From assembly GCF_900005765.1 (NCBI RefSeq), contig NC_041688.1:529341-593340 (forward strand): DNA of 64,000 nt. Direction: 5' to 3'. The position numbers were made by a program, and so were the translations under genes. How positions within the stretch are numbered: position 1 is the stretch's first letter; each line of letters starts with the position of its first letter. The stretch comes from Plasmodium relictum (taxonomy: Eukaryota > Apicomplexa > Aconoidasida > Haemosporida > Plasmodiidae). The notes under the pieces were generated by a model. The model did not search any database and was not told the origin of the DNA. It saw only the letters and a program-made list of their open reading frames with translations. Positions 35,171 to 49,245 of the stretch are shown piece after piece.

Positions 35171-35562
35171 AGAAATGTAAGAAAAAAAAAAAGAGAAAAA
35201 AATTAAGTACATATGTAAATAAAAAAATAAAATAAGATAAAGAAAATATATAATTTAAAAAAAAAAAATTCATAATCAAAAAAAAAAAAATATATATTTA
35301 TAGAATCACCAAAAATAAACAAATGTACGATTCCATATTTCCGCAAATGAATACAAATATATATATATATAAATGAAAATATAATTTTTAATAATAAATA
35401 TTATAAAATAATACAAATAAGTTACAAAATTATAAACAAATTTAGCTTAATAAGCAGTGAAAATAGTTTTTTTAAAAAAAATTTTAAATGACAACTATTA
35501 ATATGATAAATTAAAAATTTGAAAAACTTAACAAATATGTTATTAATATATGTGTATATATT
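35171..35562. other. short convergent intergenic region
   Basis: About 390 bp between the phosducin-like stop and the pseudouridine synthase stop. A/T-rich, with runs of A. The two 3' UTRs probably overlap. Confidence 0.6.
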
Positions 35563-37155
35563 TTAATTATATTGTATTACTGAATTAATTAAGTTATGAA
35601 TAGAAGGATCAAATAAAATTTTTTTTAAACATAGCCCCTGAGAAGGAGCACATAATTTTACTTTAAGTGGTTTAGATAAATATAAAGCATCTTTTACGTC
35701 TTGTATTTTTAAAAGTCCAACACCAATTTGAACAAGGGTACCTACTATTATTCTTATCATGTGATATAAGAATCTGTCTCCTTGTATAACAAATTGATAT
35801 AAATTATTTTTTAATTCATACACATCTAAAAAATGAATATTACAAAAAGTATTAATTTTTCGTAACTTTTCTGTTCCCTTTAAAGTACCTCTGAAGCATT
35901 CAAAATTATGGTACCCTATGAACAATTTGGAGCATTCTTTAATTTTTTCTATATTGCATGATATTGCAGGTCTAATTTCTTTTTTGTTATTTATTATATT
36001 TATACTATGGGATATATCATGATAACTGCTTTTTAAATTGTTATCCATTGTATTACTAGTATTTTTTTCCTTCATAGTGTCATATTCATATATAATATTG
36101 TTGTTATTTGTTTTTTTAGTTGAAGAATTTAAACCATCTTCAATTTTTTTGTTTTCTTTTATATTGGTTATTGAATCACAATCGCTCTCAGTTGAATTGA
36201 TTATTTCTTCATTTTTATTTGTATCTTCACATTTTTCACCAAAAAGAAAATTCAGATTTTCTTCACAATAGTTTTTAAAACATAAACTATTTCCTTTATT
36301 ATGGTTGTCATTTTTTTTATTATTGTCATTATTTCTGCTAATATCTCCATTTACAGTTTTTTCTTTTTTTAACAAAAATGAAAATCTTGGATCTTCACAA
36401 AGTTGCCAAGCATAATTTCTCTCAAAAGGTTGGCTAGGTATTCTAATGTCAACATTATAAGAATAAATTTTTCCTAAATTATGATACCTAACATTAAAAT
36501 TATCAAATGGTGAATTTAAAACACCTAATATTTTGATATCTTTATTTAATAAACCATTTAACGATCTTTTTATTTGATTCAAGTTCCCATTAAAGGGAGG
36601 TTTTTTTTCATATGATATATATTGACAAACATATTCTTTTGCATGCACCCCTTTATCTGTTCTACTTACTCCTATAAAATCAAAAGGCTTTAAATTTTCA
36701 GAACTGTCTAAATTTTCTATATCTCCATATCCATGTATTTTTAATATACAATTCAATATTGTATTTTGTACTGTATTATATTTAATTTCACTTTTTATAA
36801 TGGGATTCTTTTTATTTTTATAATTTTTTGTTGCATTTAAATATACTTCACTATTGTTTTCCAAACCTGTCCATCCATTATAATATGTACCATCATAATC
36901 AACTATTAATAATATATTTGTCAATTTTTCACGACTTATTTTAGCTTCTTTTAATATATCTAAATCACTGTTATTAACCATATTTTTTTTATTTCTTCTT
37001 ATTTTACCTAACTTCACTCTTAAAAAATTTATTTTATTTGATTTTAATTTCCTATTTATCACTATTTTTTGACTTTTTTTATATATGCGTTTCGTATTTA
37101 TTATAAATGTTAAAAATAAATTCATAAAAAGTAAGAAAAAAAGATTCATATTCAA
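35563..37155 (-). CDS. TruA-like tRNA pseudouridine synthase
   Basis: Single-exon protein of 530 residues. The core begins at about 80 with NILLIVDYDGTYYNGW. The catalytic motif is GVSRTDKGVHAKEY, with the nucleophilic Asp at about 168. Later family blocks are NVRYHNLGKIYSYNVDIR, HNFECFRGT and FLYHMIRIIVGTLVQIGVG. An Asn-rich insert of about 130 residues (about 270-400) interrupts the catalytic domain. TruA-type enzymes convert uridine to pseudouridine at positions 38-40 of the tRNA anticodon arm. The first 20 residues (NLFFLLFMNLFLTFII) are strongly hydrophobic and followed by Lys/Arg-rich sequence, suggesting a signal plus transit peptide to the apicoplast. A Met at about 59 (MVNNSDLDI) could give a leaderless cytosolic form. 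The gene is divergent from RPS14. Confidence 0.9.
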   Translation of the reverse strand: MNMNLFFLLFMNLFLTFIINTKRIYKKSQKIVINRKLKSNKINFLRVKLGKIRRNKKNMVNNSDLDILKEAKISREKLTNILLIVDYDGTYYNGWTGLENNSEVYLNATKNYKNKKNPIIKSEIKYNTVQNTILNCILKIHGYGDIENLDSSENLKPFDFIGVSRTDKGVHAKEYVCQYISYEKKPPFNGNLNQIKRSLNGLLNKDIKILGVLNSPFDNFNVRYHNLGKIYSYNVDIRIPSQPFERNYAWQLCEDPRFSFLLKKEKTVNGDISRNNDNNKKNDNHNKGNSLCFKNYCEENLNFLFGEKCEDTNKNEEIINSTESDCDSITNIKENKKIEDGLNSSTKKTNNNNIIYEYDTMKEKNTSNTMDNNLKSSYHDISHSINIINNKKEIRPAISCNIEKIKECSKLFIGYHNFECFRGTLKGTEKLRKINTFCNIHFLDVYELKNNLYQFVIQGDRFLYHMIRIIVGTLVQIGVGLLKIQDVKDALYLSKPLKVKLCAPSQGLCLKKILFDPSIHNLINSVIQYN

Positions 37156-38717
37156 TTTTAATGTAATTTTTATTATTACATTTCAAGTGAAAGAAAATAT
37201 ATATATATATAGGATAACCCTAATAACAAATCCAAGAATATATATATTTATACCAACTGATAAAATACATATATATATATATATATATATAAAGAAAAAT
37301 TGGAGCAAAAATATATATACTCAACACACAAAAACATTTCATAATTTTAAAAAAAAATTTTAAAACTTATTTAAGTTGCATAGTTATTTTCTGTCAATTT
37401 AAGAATTAAATAATAAAATTAGGATTATTCAGAAATGTTACTCATTATTTATTATATCCATATTTCATATATATATTTATATAGGATATATATTCTTTTA
37501 CATCTTGTAAAATTTAAATGAAAGGGAAACAAAGAAAAAATTAAATTTTCATAATGTTAAATTTTTTTATATACTTGCTTCATAATTAAAAATATTAAAA
37601 AAATAAGGTTTAAGGTTAATTTTCAATTACAAGTTTATTTAAAATACTCAAAAAAATAAGGAATTTCTATTTTTTAAAACCAAAATGTTAAAAATTTTAA
37701 GATTCTTCACTAATATCCTAGAATAAAATTATTATTATAAATTGAAGAATTATAAAAAAAAAAAAAATAAAATAAAATATATAAATAATGAAAAACTATT
37801 GATGATTTTTTTAAAGTTTTTTTGAGAAAAAATGAAAAACTATTTGAGAAGTAAATAGTTTAATTTTGTCTCTTAAGATTCATAATTTTTGTGTTTTAAT
37901 ATTAAAATACTAGGATAAAAATTGACAACTAAAAAATATGTTATAATTTTTAAAAAAATATTTTAAATGGCATAACAATGGAAAATGCTGAAAAAAAAAG
38001 AAAAAATATATTACCTTAAATGCTCTGTTGTACTGATTTAAAAATAAAAAAAATTAATTTATTTAAAACAAATGTTACGTTCTTCAAAAAATATTACATT
38101 AAAAAAAAATGTGACAAATAATCCAAGGTGATTAAAGAGGTTTTATGAAGTATATAGAATATTATGTAAAGATATTTACTAATATCTTATTTTAAAGAAA
38201 ATACAATTTAACTTATATTGTAATTATTTCATTAAATTAAGTATAAAATTAAAATAAATAAATTAAAATTTTCTTTTAATAATTGTATTAATTTAAATAT
38301 GCATATAATTAATACTTACGTATCTATATATTTTATTATTTTTTATTTTTTTTTTTTACTCCAATAAACAGTTCTGTTCATGTAAAAATATTTTTATTTT
38401 TTTTTTAACATAAACATAAAAAAATTAAAAAAAAAATAACAAAATTATAAGAATTTTTTTTTTTTTTTATTTTATGAACAAGAGAAATGTGAAATATAAA
38501 TAAAGGAAAAAAAAAAAATATGGATAGAAGCAAGAAAATTATATAATTTAAAATATTGAATGATAATTTTGTTAATTTTTTTTACATAGAAAATTTTATT
38601 TAAAAAAAAAAAAAATTAAAAAAAAAAAATTAAAAATAAAATAATAAAAAAGTATTTTAAATAAAATTAAAATATTAATTTATATATAAAGAAAAAATAT
38701 AGTTTTAAATAATTAAA
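37156..38717. other. divergent intergenic region upstream of RPS14
   Basis: About 1.6 kb between the TruA-like (minus) and RPS14 (plus) starts, expected to hold both promoters. A short direct repeat (gaaaaactatt) occurs twice near 37790-37845. No CDS or RNA gene was found. Confidence 0.6.
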
Positions 38718-39757
<1,040 letters not shown>

Positions 39758-40731
39758 AATATATGTATTTATCTTTATATAGAGAAAAACAATTTTTTTT
39801 TTACTATTTATTTTAATTGACATATAGAAATATTTGTTTTCACAAATTAAATCTTATTATAAATTTATAAAGTATTATTGATAACAAAGATGAAATTTTT
39901 TATTTAGTTATGAAATGCAATTTTTATATTTCTCAAAAAAAATAAACTTAATACGAAAAATTTGAAGTTTTAACTAAATTTTTTATGCTTTTTATTTTTC
40001 TTTTTTTTTTTTCTTTTTATATATAAACTGTTATTATCTTTCTATTTCTAATTTAAAATTTTTAAAAAAAATCTAATATTTTAAGCAAACGCTATTTTCC
40101 AACCCTAGATACTTAGTATACACTGTCTCTATACTTTTATAAATATATATGCGTTAAAAAAAAATAGGAGAAAAAATCTTTTAAATTTTATGTTAGTGTA
40201 TAATAAAATAAAGAATGAAAATATTAAGGGATCATTGTATAATTATGGTAGAATTTATATGCCCTAAAAAAATTATGTAACAGTTTAAAACATTTTGATA
40301 TGATTAGTTTTGATAAAATAACAAAATAAAATTTTTTCTTTTTTTTTTATGTTATCAGGAAAATTTTTTAATCAATCAAATAATACTTTTACATTTAGTA
40401 TTTATAATATTATATAAAAATGTGATGGTATATTATTATGATAAAATAGTATGGAAACAAAACATTAATTTTTTATATAATTATAAATTAACAAAATATT
40501 CATTGTTCATGCATAAAAATAATACTAAAAACATATCTCATGTAAATATTACTTTCAATTTTTTTAAGAACAATGCAATTATAATAAAAAAATTATAATT
40601 CTACATAATAATATAATAATTACAAAAAAATTTGCATTTTGTAGAAAATATAATTAAACCGATTTTTAATATTATAAATAAGTATATAATATAATAAGTT
40701 TATTTTTAAAATGTAAATATATAAATAAAAA
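39758..40731. other. convergent intergenic region
   Basis: About 1.0 kb between the RPS14 stop and the ATPase1 stop. A/T-rich, with one slightly more GC-rich patch near 40086-40135 (around ccaaccctagatactt). No RNA gene fold was recognised there. Confidence 0.55.
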
Positions 40732-43700
40732 TTATAAACAAGTAACAAAAACCTTGGTATCTAACTCATTTGGAACAGGAAAACTATTTATATGATTATG
40801 CTTATAATTTTTTTTCATTTCTTTTTTTTCTAAAAATCTAATAAGATATTTTTCAAAATAATATGTACATATAAAATTAATTATTAAAATAAATGATAAA
40901 TAAAATCTGAAATACACAGGGAAGGTAACCAAATTTAAATATTTCTTCAAAAAATGTACAAAGGAACCTATCAGACAAGTATGTGACGAAAATATTGTAA
41001 TAAAAATATTAACTAAAATTAATATCAAAATCCAAGCTACATAAACTACGTTTGTTATGACACCTATATTTAAAAAAAAAAAATAAAAAAATAAAAGTAT
41101 AAATATAAATATATTTACACACTAAACACACTATATTATTATTTTAAAAAATGTACATACAAAAAAAATATATAAACATATATGTATCTATGGTAATACA
41201 TATATCTAGTAAAGAAAATTCGATTATAATAAATTAAAAAAATATAAAAAGTTATAAAATCTTACTTTTCCTCCACTCCGTTTTTATATTTAAGGATATG
41301 CAAATAAATAAAATCTGAAAAGATGATATAATAAATATTAAAGTATTTTTTGTACAAATAAGTTTTTTATTTTCTGCATCCCCAAGAGGAAATGCATTGG
41401 TATCATTTTTATAGAAAGGTTGATAAAATAATAAAAATAGACTAATAAAAATAAAAAATAGTTGAATAATAATTTGCCCATATATGCTAAAAAGAACAGG
41501 AAAACAAAACAATTTCCCAAGTGGTAAATTGCTTGATAATTTTTCACTAGCTGAAGTCCAGCTCATAAAAATGGAAAGGGGTAATATAGTAAAAATATCT
41601 GTAAAAATAAATTGATTATCTGTTAAATTATTAGAAAAAGCATATAAAATAAGAACAACTGAACACTGCATAACTGAATACAAAGAAATAAATTTAAATA
41701 GCTGAAACGAATTAACCAAAGCTGCCCTTCCTTCAACTAAAATATTAATTACACTATTTAAATAAAAATTGTCAGACGTAAAAGGAGCACATATAGAAGA
41801 TTCATTATGACTCAATGAAACTCCAATGTCAGCGCAATTCAAAGCACCACAATCATTTGATCCATCTCCGCACATACCAATAAAAGGCATATGTGGTAAA
41901 TTTTTTAAACTTAAAATTAGTTGTGTTTTATATTCTGGTTTCATTCTAGCGTAAACAGTACATGTTCGTAAAATGTATTCATATATGGACAATTTTACAT
42001 TTTTAATATGTGAATATCTATAGCACGTACCTTTTTTGCACTCATGATATAAAGATTGTTTTAAGCACCTCAAGTAATTATTCATTAAAAGTTTATTTTT
42101 AATTATATTTTTCTTATTAATTATTTTATTTTTTTTTTTTTTCATTTGATATGTATATTTATAATATAAGCTATTTTTAAAGTTAGATTTACATTTATAA
42201 AAGTTTGATTTTAAATATATATCATTTTTCACATTTTCATTATTCTCTATACATTTTTTTTGCTCATCAAGTAAGCATGTAACATTTTCTCTTCTATTAT
42301 TTCTATATTTATTAAACTTTAAAATACTATTAACATCTTTATAAGAATTTTTTTCTTTATTAAATCTTGGACTTAATGTATTCATGTATGAATTATTATT
42401 ATAACATAAATAATCTTCTTTTAATTTTTTATATTTCCTATTTGAGTAAAAATATACATCATTAAAAGTAGTACTGTTCTGAAGATTTCTTTTTTCTTTT
42501 CTTTTCATTATTCTCATTTCATTGTTAATGTTAAATATCTTATTTTTAAAGAATATTTTTTTTTTATTTAGGCCATTACATAAAAAAAAAACATTTTTTT
42601 TTTTTCCCCCCCCCCCCTTATTTTTCTTTTTATACGTATTACCGTAAATGTCTAGCTTAAACTGATTTTCTGGAATACTGTCTAACTTACTTAATTTGTA
42701 ATTCTCCTCATTAGAAGAATGATATTCTAATAAATGATTATGTTCTGGTTCTCTAAATATTTTTTTTTTTTTTTTATTTATCAAATTAAAAAAGTAATTA
42801 GTGCAACGAAAAACTAATTTCAAAATAAAATTTTCCTTAGGTTGCAAAAAATAATTTACCTTGCAAATATTTTTTTCTTTTATAATACAAAGTGAGAGGA
42901 GAGGTTTGGGATAAGATAATATATTTTTTGTTAAGTCATTAAATCGGCTTAGTTTTTTCTTTTTCAAGCTTTTTTTGTTATTCAAAGAATTTATTCTTAA
43001 ACTCTCGCTTAAAACTTCCTTTTCGTCTGAATCATGTTTAATTAATAAGGCATCCATTATTTTTCTTTTTTGTGTAATTTTAATATAATTTTTTATATTA
43101 AGAAAGTTACTTTTATTCTTATTTTTTAAAATTTTCAAATTAACGTATTGATTTTCTTCCTTATTTTTAATATTATTTAAACAAACTAAACCGTTTTCTT
43201 CACTATTGTTTATGTTCATTAAGTGAACAGAATTCGTTAAGCCAGAATATTTTTCATAAATTAATGAATCTTTACTTTTATTTCTCATATAATTTTTATT
43301 ATTTTCTAGTGATTTTTTTTTTAAAATACCTCTGCTTAAATTTTCAAATAATTTACTCTGAATTTTGTAAAATAATTTATTGTAACAGAAGTTTTTATTG
43401 TGCAAATTTTCTATATATTTTGGAATAATTTTAGAATTATAATATATCTTATTCTTTTTTTTCTTAGAATTATTTTCCATTACATTATAAGTTATTTTTT
43501 CACATTCATCATAAAATGGCAAATCTAAACGTTCAAATTCTTTTTTTAAAAATATAAAAGCTTCTCCAGATATTACAATACCTATACTTCGAGGATCTCT
43601 ATGAATTAATAATTCACATAAATCATCAAAAACTAACCTGGAATTACGTGGATATTTTTCTATCTTTTTTTTTTCTCCCTTTTCTAAATTTTTACTTATA

Positions 43701-46700
43701 TTGCTATCATGACATTTGTTATTGTTTTTCATAATATCTTCTTCATATCTATCACTTTCTTTATTTTTACATAATTCATTAAGGTTCTCATTAATTTTAA
43801 ATGCTATATCACTTGTGTTATTTTTTTTTCCATTTTCAAAAATTTGCTTTTTACTATTATTATTATTATTATTATTACTATCAGCAATATCTTTATCATT
43901 ATTTTTTTTTTTTTTATTGTCTATATTTCTATCAATATCCTCATTCTTAAAAATTTTATCATTTTTATCAACATACCAAACTATTTTTTTTTTTTTTTTA
44001 ACAGTTGCTACATCTCCTATAATTAGAGATTCAATATTTTCATTTATTATTCCACACTGTTTTGCAATAGAAATTGACGTTAAAATATTATCTCCTGTAG
44101 ACATAATACACTGGCATCCTGAACTTTTTAAATTTTTTATCATATCATATGCACTATTTTTTAATTTATTTGCAAATATTAAGAAACCTAAGAATAATAA
44201 ATTTTTCTCTAAACTATTTCTTGTAATATTTAAAACATTGTAATTATTTGCATCCAATTCTTTATAAGATAAACTTATTATCCTCATACCTAGCTTTGCA
44301 TATTTATGTAACATATCATCATAATTATCTGGAATTTTATTTTTTAAGCACAGTTCCTTAATTTTTTCTGGGCTCCCTTTACAAAATAAATAATATTTTT
44401 CATTTTGAACATTTTTCACAATGACACTCATTCTTTGAAGATTACTATTAAATTCAAATTGCTTTAAAATATAATAAATAGGTTTACTTAATAAATTTTT
44501 TTCTTTCAAAGAAAAAAAATTATTGTTTAAATTTTCTGATTCTCTTATAATAACACAATCTTCACCTATTTGAATATCACAATTAGTAGATCGAAACATT
44601 AAAATTTCCAAAACGTCTCCTATTAATTCATTATTTATTTTTGTTAAAGAATGGCAGCAAGCCAAAGCATCATGAAACATTGAATGGTTCATTTTCATAA
44701 TTTTATTAAAGTTTTCTTTTTTATAAAAATGAAAATTATTGTAGTTATTACTATTATCGTTACATAAATTGTATCGATCATCATTATAGCAATTACTTAA
44801 ATTGCAATGATTATTATTATCATCATAATTATTTAAAGAGCCATTATTTAAAGTATGATATTCTCTAGAGATAATTTTTTTAATTTTTATTTCTTCATCA
44901 AAATTGTGATATTCACAATCATCAATATTCTTATTATACTGTAAGAAACTAAGTTCCACATTGTTACTATTTATGCATTTTTTAATAGTTGATAATAAAG
45001 AATTATTATCTTTTTTTTCGAAAGAATATTTTTGAGATAAATGAACAATTTCTGAAACATTATTATTATTTTGTGTTCGGACAAAATTGCATGCATTTAG
45101 ATCTGGAACAAGTCCATAATTGCTGATAGGAATAAAATCATTTAGCTCTCTGTTTTTATTTGGTATAACACCTAAAAAATCTAATCTATTTTCAGTTAAT
45201 GTTCCTGTTTTATCAAAAACCATAGTATTTATCTGTCCAGCTAAATTAATTCTTGAAGGAGATATACAAGAAATAGAAAATTTTTTTTTTAAGCGACTTA
45301 CTGCTATAGTTATACCAACTGTTAGGGTAGTGGGCAATGCAGGAGGTACAGCATCTGTTATTAAATCTAAGCATCTTATTATAGTATTACTAGAAAAAAT
45401 ATTATTGATAATAGTCATAAACAATACTATAATTCCACTGGCTAATGCATATATAGCCAATATAGCTAAAAATTTATATGAATCTTGGATTAAATTTAAA
45501 CGAGCTTTTTTTGAATATAATATATTATTAATTATTTTACCCTTTGTAGTAATGAAACCTGTTTTTATAACTAATCCTAATACTTTATTTTTCTTTTTTG
45601 TTAAGTTTATACTGTTTACTGATAAAACGGTTGTACCTGCATATAATGTGTGTTTACTTATTATGTCTTCATATTTTCTTTCCAATTCTTTTTTTTTTTT
45701 TTTCTTTTTCTTCTTTTTTCTTTCATAATATGTTGATGAAGAATCTGATGGTGAAGATAACAAACTATTTAAATCATTAGTATTATATGTTCTTCTTTTC
45801 ATATTTTCTTTTTCATTATGATATTTATTAATTGTCTGTTCTGATTTTTCTTCACAAATAATATAGTTATTATTCATATTTATATTTCTCTGATGTATCA
45901 TATTTTTATTATTCCAATCTTCTATCATATATTCATCTTTTTTAGTTAATTTATTATTATAATTATTGTTAATATTTGAATTTTTTTTTACTTTTTTTTT
46001 CTTTTCTGATTTTACAATATCATTTATATGTTTTTCTACTATATCTAATTTTGTTTTCTCATTTTTTTTTTGCTTAAGAAAATTTATATCATCAAATTCG
46101 TCAATAAATGGCAAATTACTTTTGTTAACAGGAACAGATTCTCCAGTTAACATATGTTCTGACATAGTTGCACTACCAATTAATAAGATAGTATCACAAG
46201 GTATTTTCATATTATTTTCTATTTCATATACATCTCCTGGTACTAAATTAGAAGAATCTAATACAGTAACTGAATTATATCTATGAACTTTTACTTCACA
46301 TTTGTAGTCTATCATATTTTTCAGCTTCTTTTGATTTAAACGTGTTGAACGCAATTCTATTATTGTTGATATAGCAGTAATAAATAATATGGCTAAAGCA
46401 TATTCATAATAGCTGTCAATACTCCAAATAATCATAGCAAATATTTGAAATATAAAAAAGGGATGAATAATTTCCTTAAATAACAATACGAAAACAGAAT
46501 CTAACTTGATATTAAAATTGCATTCCCCATATAATAATTTTCTATCTCTAATTAATTTATGACTATTTAAACCATCACTCATTAAATGAATGTATTCTAA
46601 TGGATATGTTACATAAAAATATAATTCTACAAAACATTTTTTTCTTCTAACATATACGTAACGAACTCCTAGAAATTCAAATATATGAGTACTATATTCA

Positions 46701-47266
46701 TATTCATCCAATTCTGATTTTTCATCATAGCTTTTTATTTTTTCGTAATTATCTTCTATATCAGAATAATATTTCTGTATATCGTTTTCGTTATTTTTTA
46801 ATTCTGAATTTTTGCAATTATTCATTAAATTTTTAGAGCAGAAACTTTTAATGCTATAAAAACTTACTTCATGAACATTATAATGATCATTTAAAACTAC
46901 CCTTATATCATTATATAATTGTATATTTTTTATTTTCTCTATATATTTTTTACCTTCTTTCGTTACTATTAACACTTTCTCGCACTCATTCAATGTGCAC
47001 TTTGAATGCAATAACTTAAAATAGAAAATTGGAAACCATGATAAAATTAATGGTAACAAACCAGAAGATAAAACACAAAAAAAATAATGAGCAATCTTGA
47101 TTATACCTTTTAATTTATAGCATTCTACATAATCTATTTGATATTCATATATATTCTTATCCTCTGTTAAAATAGTTTTATAGAGAACTTTATATTTCCT
47201 TTTTTTATCATAGTAATCGAACACATTATACATCTTTGAGTGTATGCTCTTTTTTTCTTTTAGCAC
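40732..47266 (-). CDS. ATPase1: P5B-type cation-transporting ATPase (ATPase1)
   Basis: Two exons on the minus strand: 47266-41266 and 41063-40732, with a 202 bp intron (GTAAGA...TATAG). They sum to 2110 residues, nearly double a usual P5 ATPase. Motifs in order: MLTGESVPV (actuator domain), PPALPTT at about 638-645 (the P5B signature), DKTGTLTE with the phosphorylated Asp at about 685, MSTGDN and GDGSNDCG (P domain, about 1798-1805), then several membrane segments. Exon 2 supplies the last membrane segments (VYVAWILILILVNIF). Two long Asn/Lys-rich inserts lie in the actuator and nucleotide/P-domain regions, one of more than 600 residues. P5B pumps such as human ATP13A2 export polyamines from endolysosomes; for this protein the substrate is inferred only. 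A 12-base G run encodes four Gly. Confidence 0.93.
42606..42617 (-). repeat. 12-base poly-G run coding Gly-4 in ATPase1
   Basis: Twelve C on the plus strand, so twelve G on the coding strand, giving KGGGGKK. Such a pure G/C run is exceptional at this base composition. A one-base length change would break the long frame. Confidence 0.9.
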
Positions 47267-47325
47267 AATAATTAAATAAAGCTGATTAATGAACTTAAAT
47301 TTTTAATGTGAAAAGCCTGGAAATA

Positions 47326-47386
<61 letters not shown>

Positions 47387-48241
47387 TTAACTTGTTTCTT
47401 AATAAATGTTTATTAATCAACTTTAAAAAAATAGAATTATATTTCCATCTATATAAACAAAAATTTTAAATTATGATTTATATTTTGTAAATAGATAATG
47501 TATTTTAAATAAATTTATTTTTGAAAGAAATCTTTCTTTTATTTTATGATTCTATTTTCTTAGAAACTTTAAAAAACATAAATTTTATGTAATGTTATAT
47601 TCAAAATATCAAGCCCTTAAAGCAATAATTTTCTTTCTTTCTTTTTTTTTTTACTTCGTTACAAAAAAAATTTAGCAAGTTCTAAGTATAAATCTTTTAT
47701 TTTTCATCTAAAATTCTCCAGAACCATATATTCATAATTTTTTTAATCTTTATTTACAAACATTATTTTTTAAATAATTGAATAATAAAGGATTTCCTAA
47801 AAATTTGAAAAAATTTGAAAAATAATAAAAATATATTTTTTTAAATTCTTATATCTAACCATAATATTTCTATAAAAATTTACAAAAACATAAATGTGTA
47901 TTTGCTACAGTTATAAGATTTAAAAAGAACAATCTTTATTGGAATTTAAAAAAAGTTCAACTTCATTAAAACTAAAGTAGAAATTAAATTATTATAAGCA
48001 AATAAGCACAAATGTAGAAAACTGCTTCACAAATAAAAATGATCAAATAACTTTATTAAATAAAAAGAAATATATAAAAACATAATATAAAAAAATAAAT
48101 TCAAATAAAATGTTTAAAAGATTATTATAACAAGACGACAAAAAAAAAAAAAATAAATAATGAATAAAAGAATGTAACATAAATAGGTATATAGTTATAT
48201 GTAAGATTTGGTAAATAAAAGAAATATAAAATATATGTAAG

Positions 48242-48305
<64 letters not shown>

Positions 48306-49245
48306 AATATATAAAAACAAAAATATTTTAAAAAATATAAGAAATTATTAAAAATAATAATTCAACTACATGTTTAAGAAATTTTTAGTATAAAAAAATA
48401 TATGCTATAATTTAAATTATTATAAAAAGAATTCAAATTAAAAAAAAATGTCTTTGAAATATTTTAAAAATTATCAGTGATGTTACATAAATATGAACAA
48501 GAATGTCAATAATTATTTTTAGAATAAAAATTGAAAATGTGAAATTAACTCAAAATGAATATATTCACTAACGTTTAAAAACAATGACTTATAGATAATA
48601 AGTTTAAGCTATAAAAAAATTAAAGAATCAAAATACTTATTTATATATATTTTATTCTAAAAATAATAATTTAAATACAATAAATACTTAAAATATTTAT
48701 TTTTTATAAATTTCTAATTATGTAAAAAAAAAAAATTTAATTTTTTTAACTCTAAACAAATAAATGTATAAATACCCTTTGCTGTTTAAATATATCACGA
48801 TACTTTTTTATATATTCCATTAAGATCAAATAGAGTTCAAATTTATTAATAATACTCTTGATATATAAAAAAAAAAATGTGGAATTTTAAAGATAAGTAA
48901 ATTTCTATTATATTTTATTTTACTTTTTTTTTTTCCCTAATTTATCATAAATTTTGCATAAGGAATATTATATGAAAAATAGTATAACAATTTTAACATT
49001 TAAGTTTTTAAAACAAAATTTTTTATATATAATTTAATAAAAAGAATTTCAGAAAAATAAGAAGAAAAAAAATATAACTAAATTAACAGATATTTTAAAA
49101 AACATTCAAAATAATATAGAAAAATATAGGTATGAAAGGAATATGGATATATAAAGTTTATGAAATCTTAAATTTAGAAATAAAATATTATGATAAACAA
49201 AAGTTTTTAATTAAAAGACTTCTTCCTTTTATCCTAAAAAAGAAT
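47267..49245. other. intergenic region between RAP-domain gene and ATPase1
   Basis: About 2.0 kb. Both flanking genes are on the minus strand, so it holds the ATPase1 promoter (left) and the RAP gene 3' UTR (right). (AT)n runs occur at 47330-47380 and 48245-48302. No CDS was seen. Confidence 0.6.
48245..48302. repeat. (AT)n microsatellite
   Basis: A 58-base pure AT run about 1.0 kb upstream of the ATPase1 start. A similar run lies at 47330-47380, immediately upstream of that gene. Confidence 0.9.

Noticed and set aside
40086-40135. Slightly GC-richer patch downstream of RPS14 as a small RNA gene
   Set aside because: No C/D or H/ACA boxes and no cloverleaf could be fitted.
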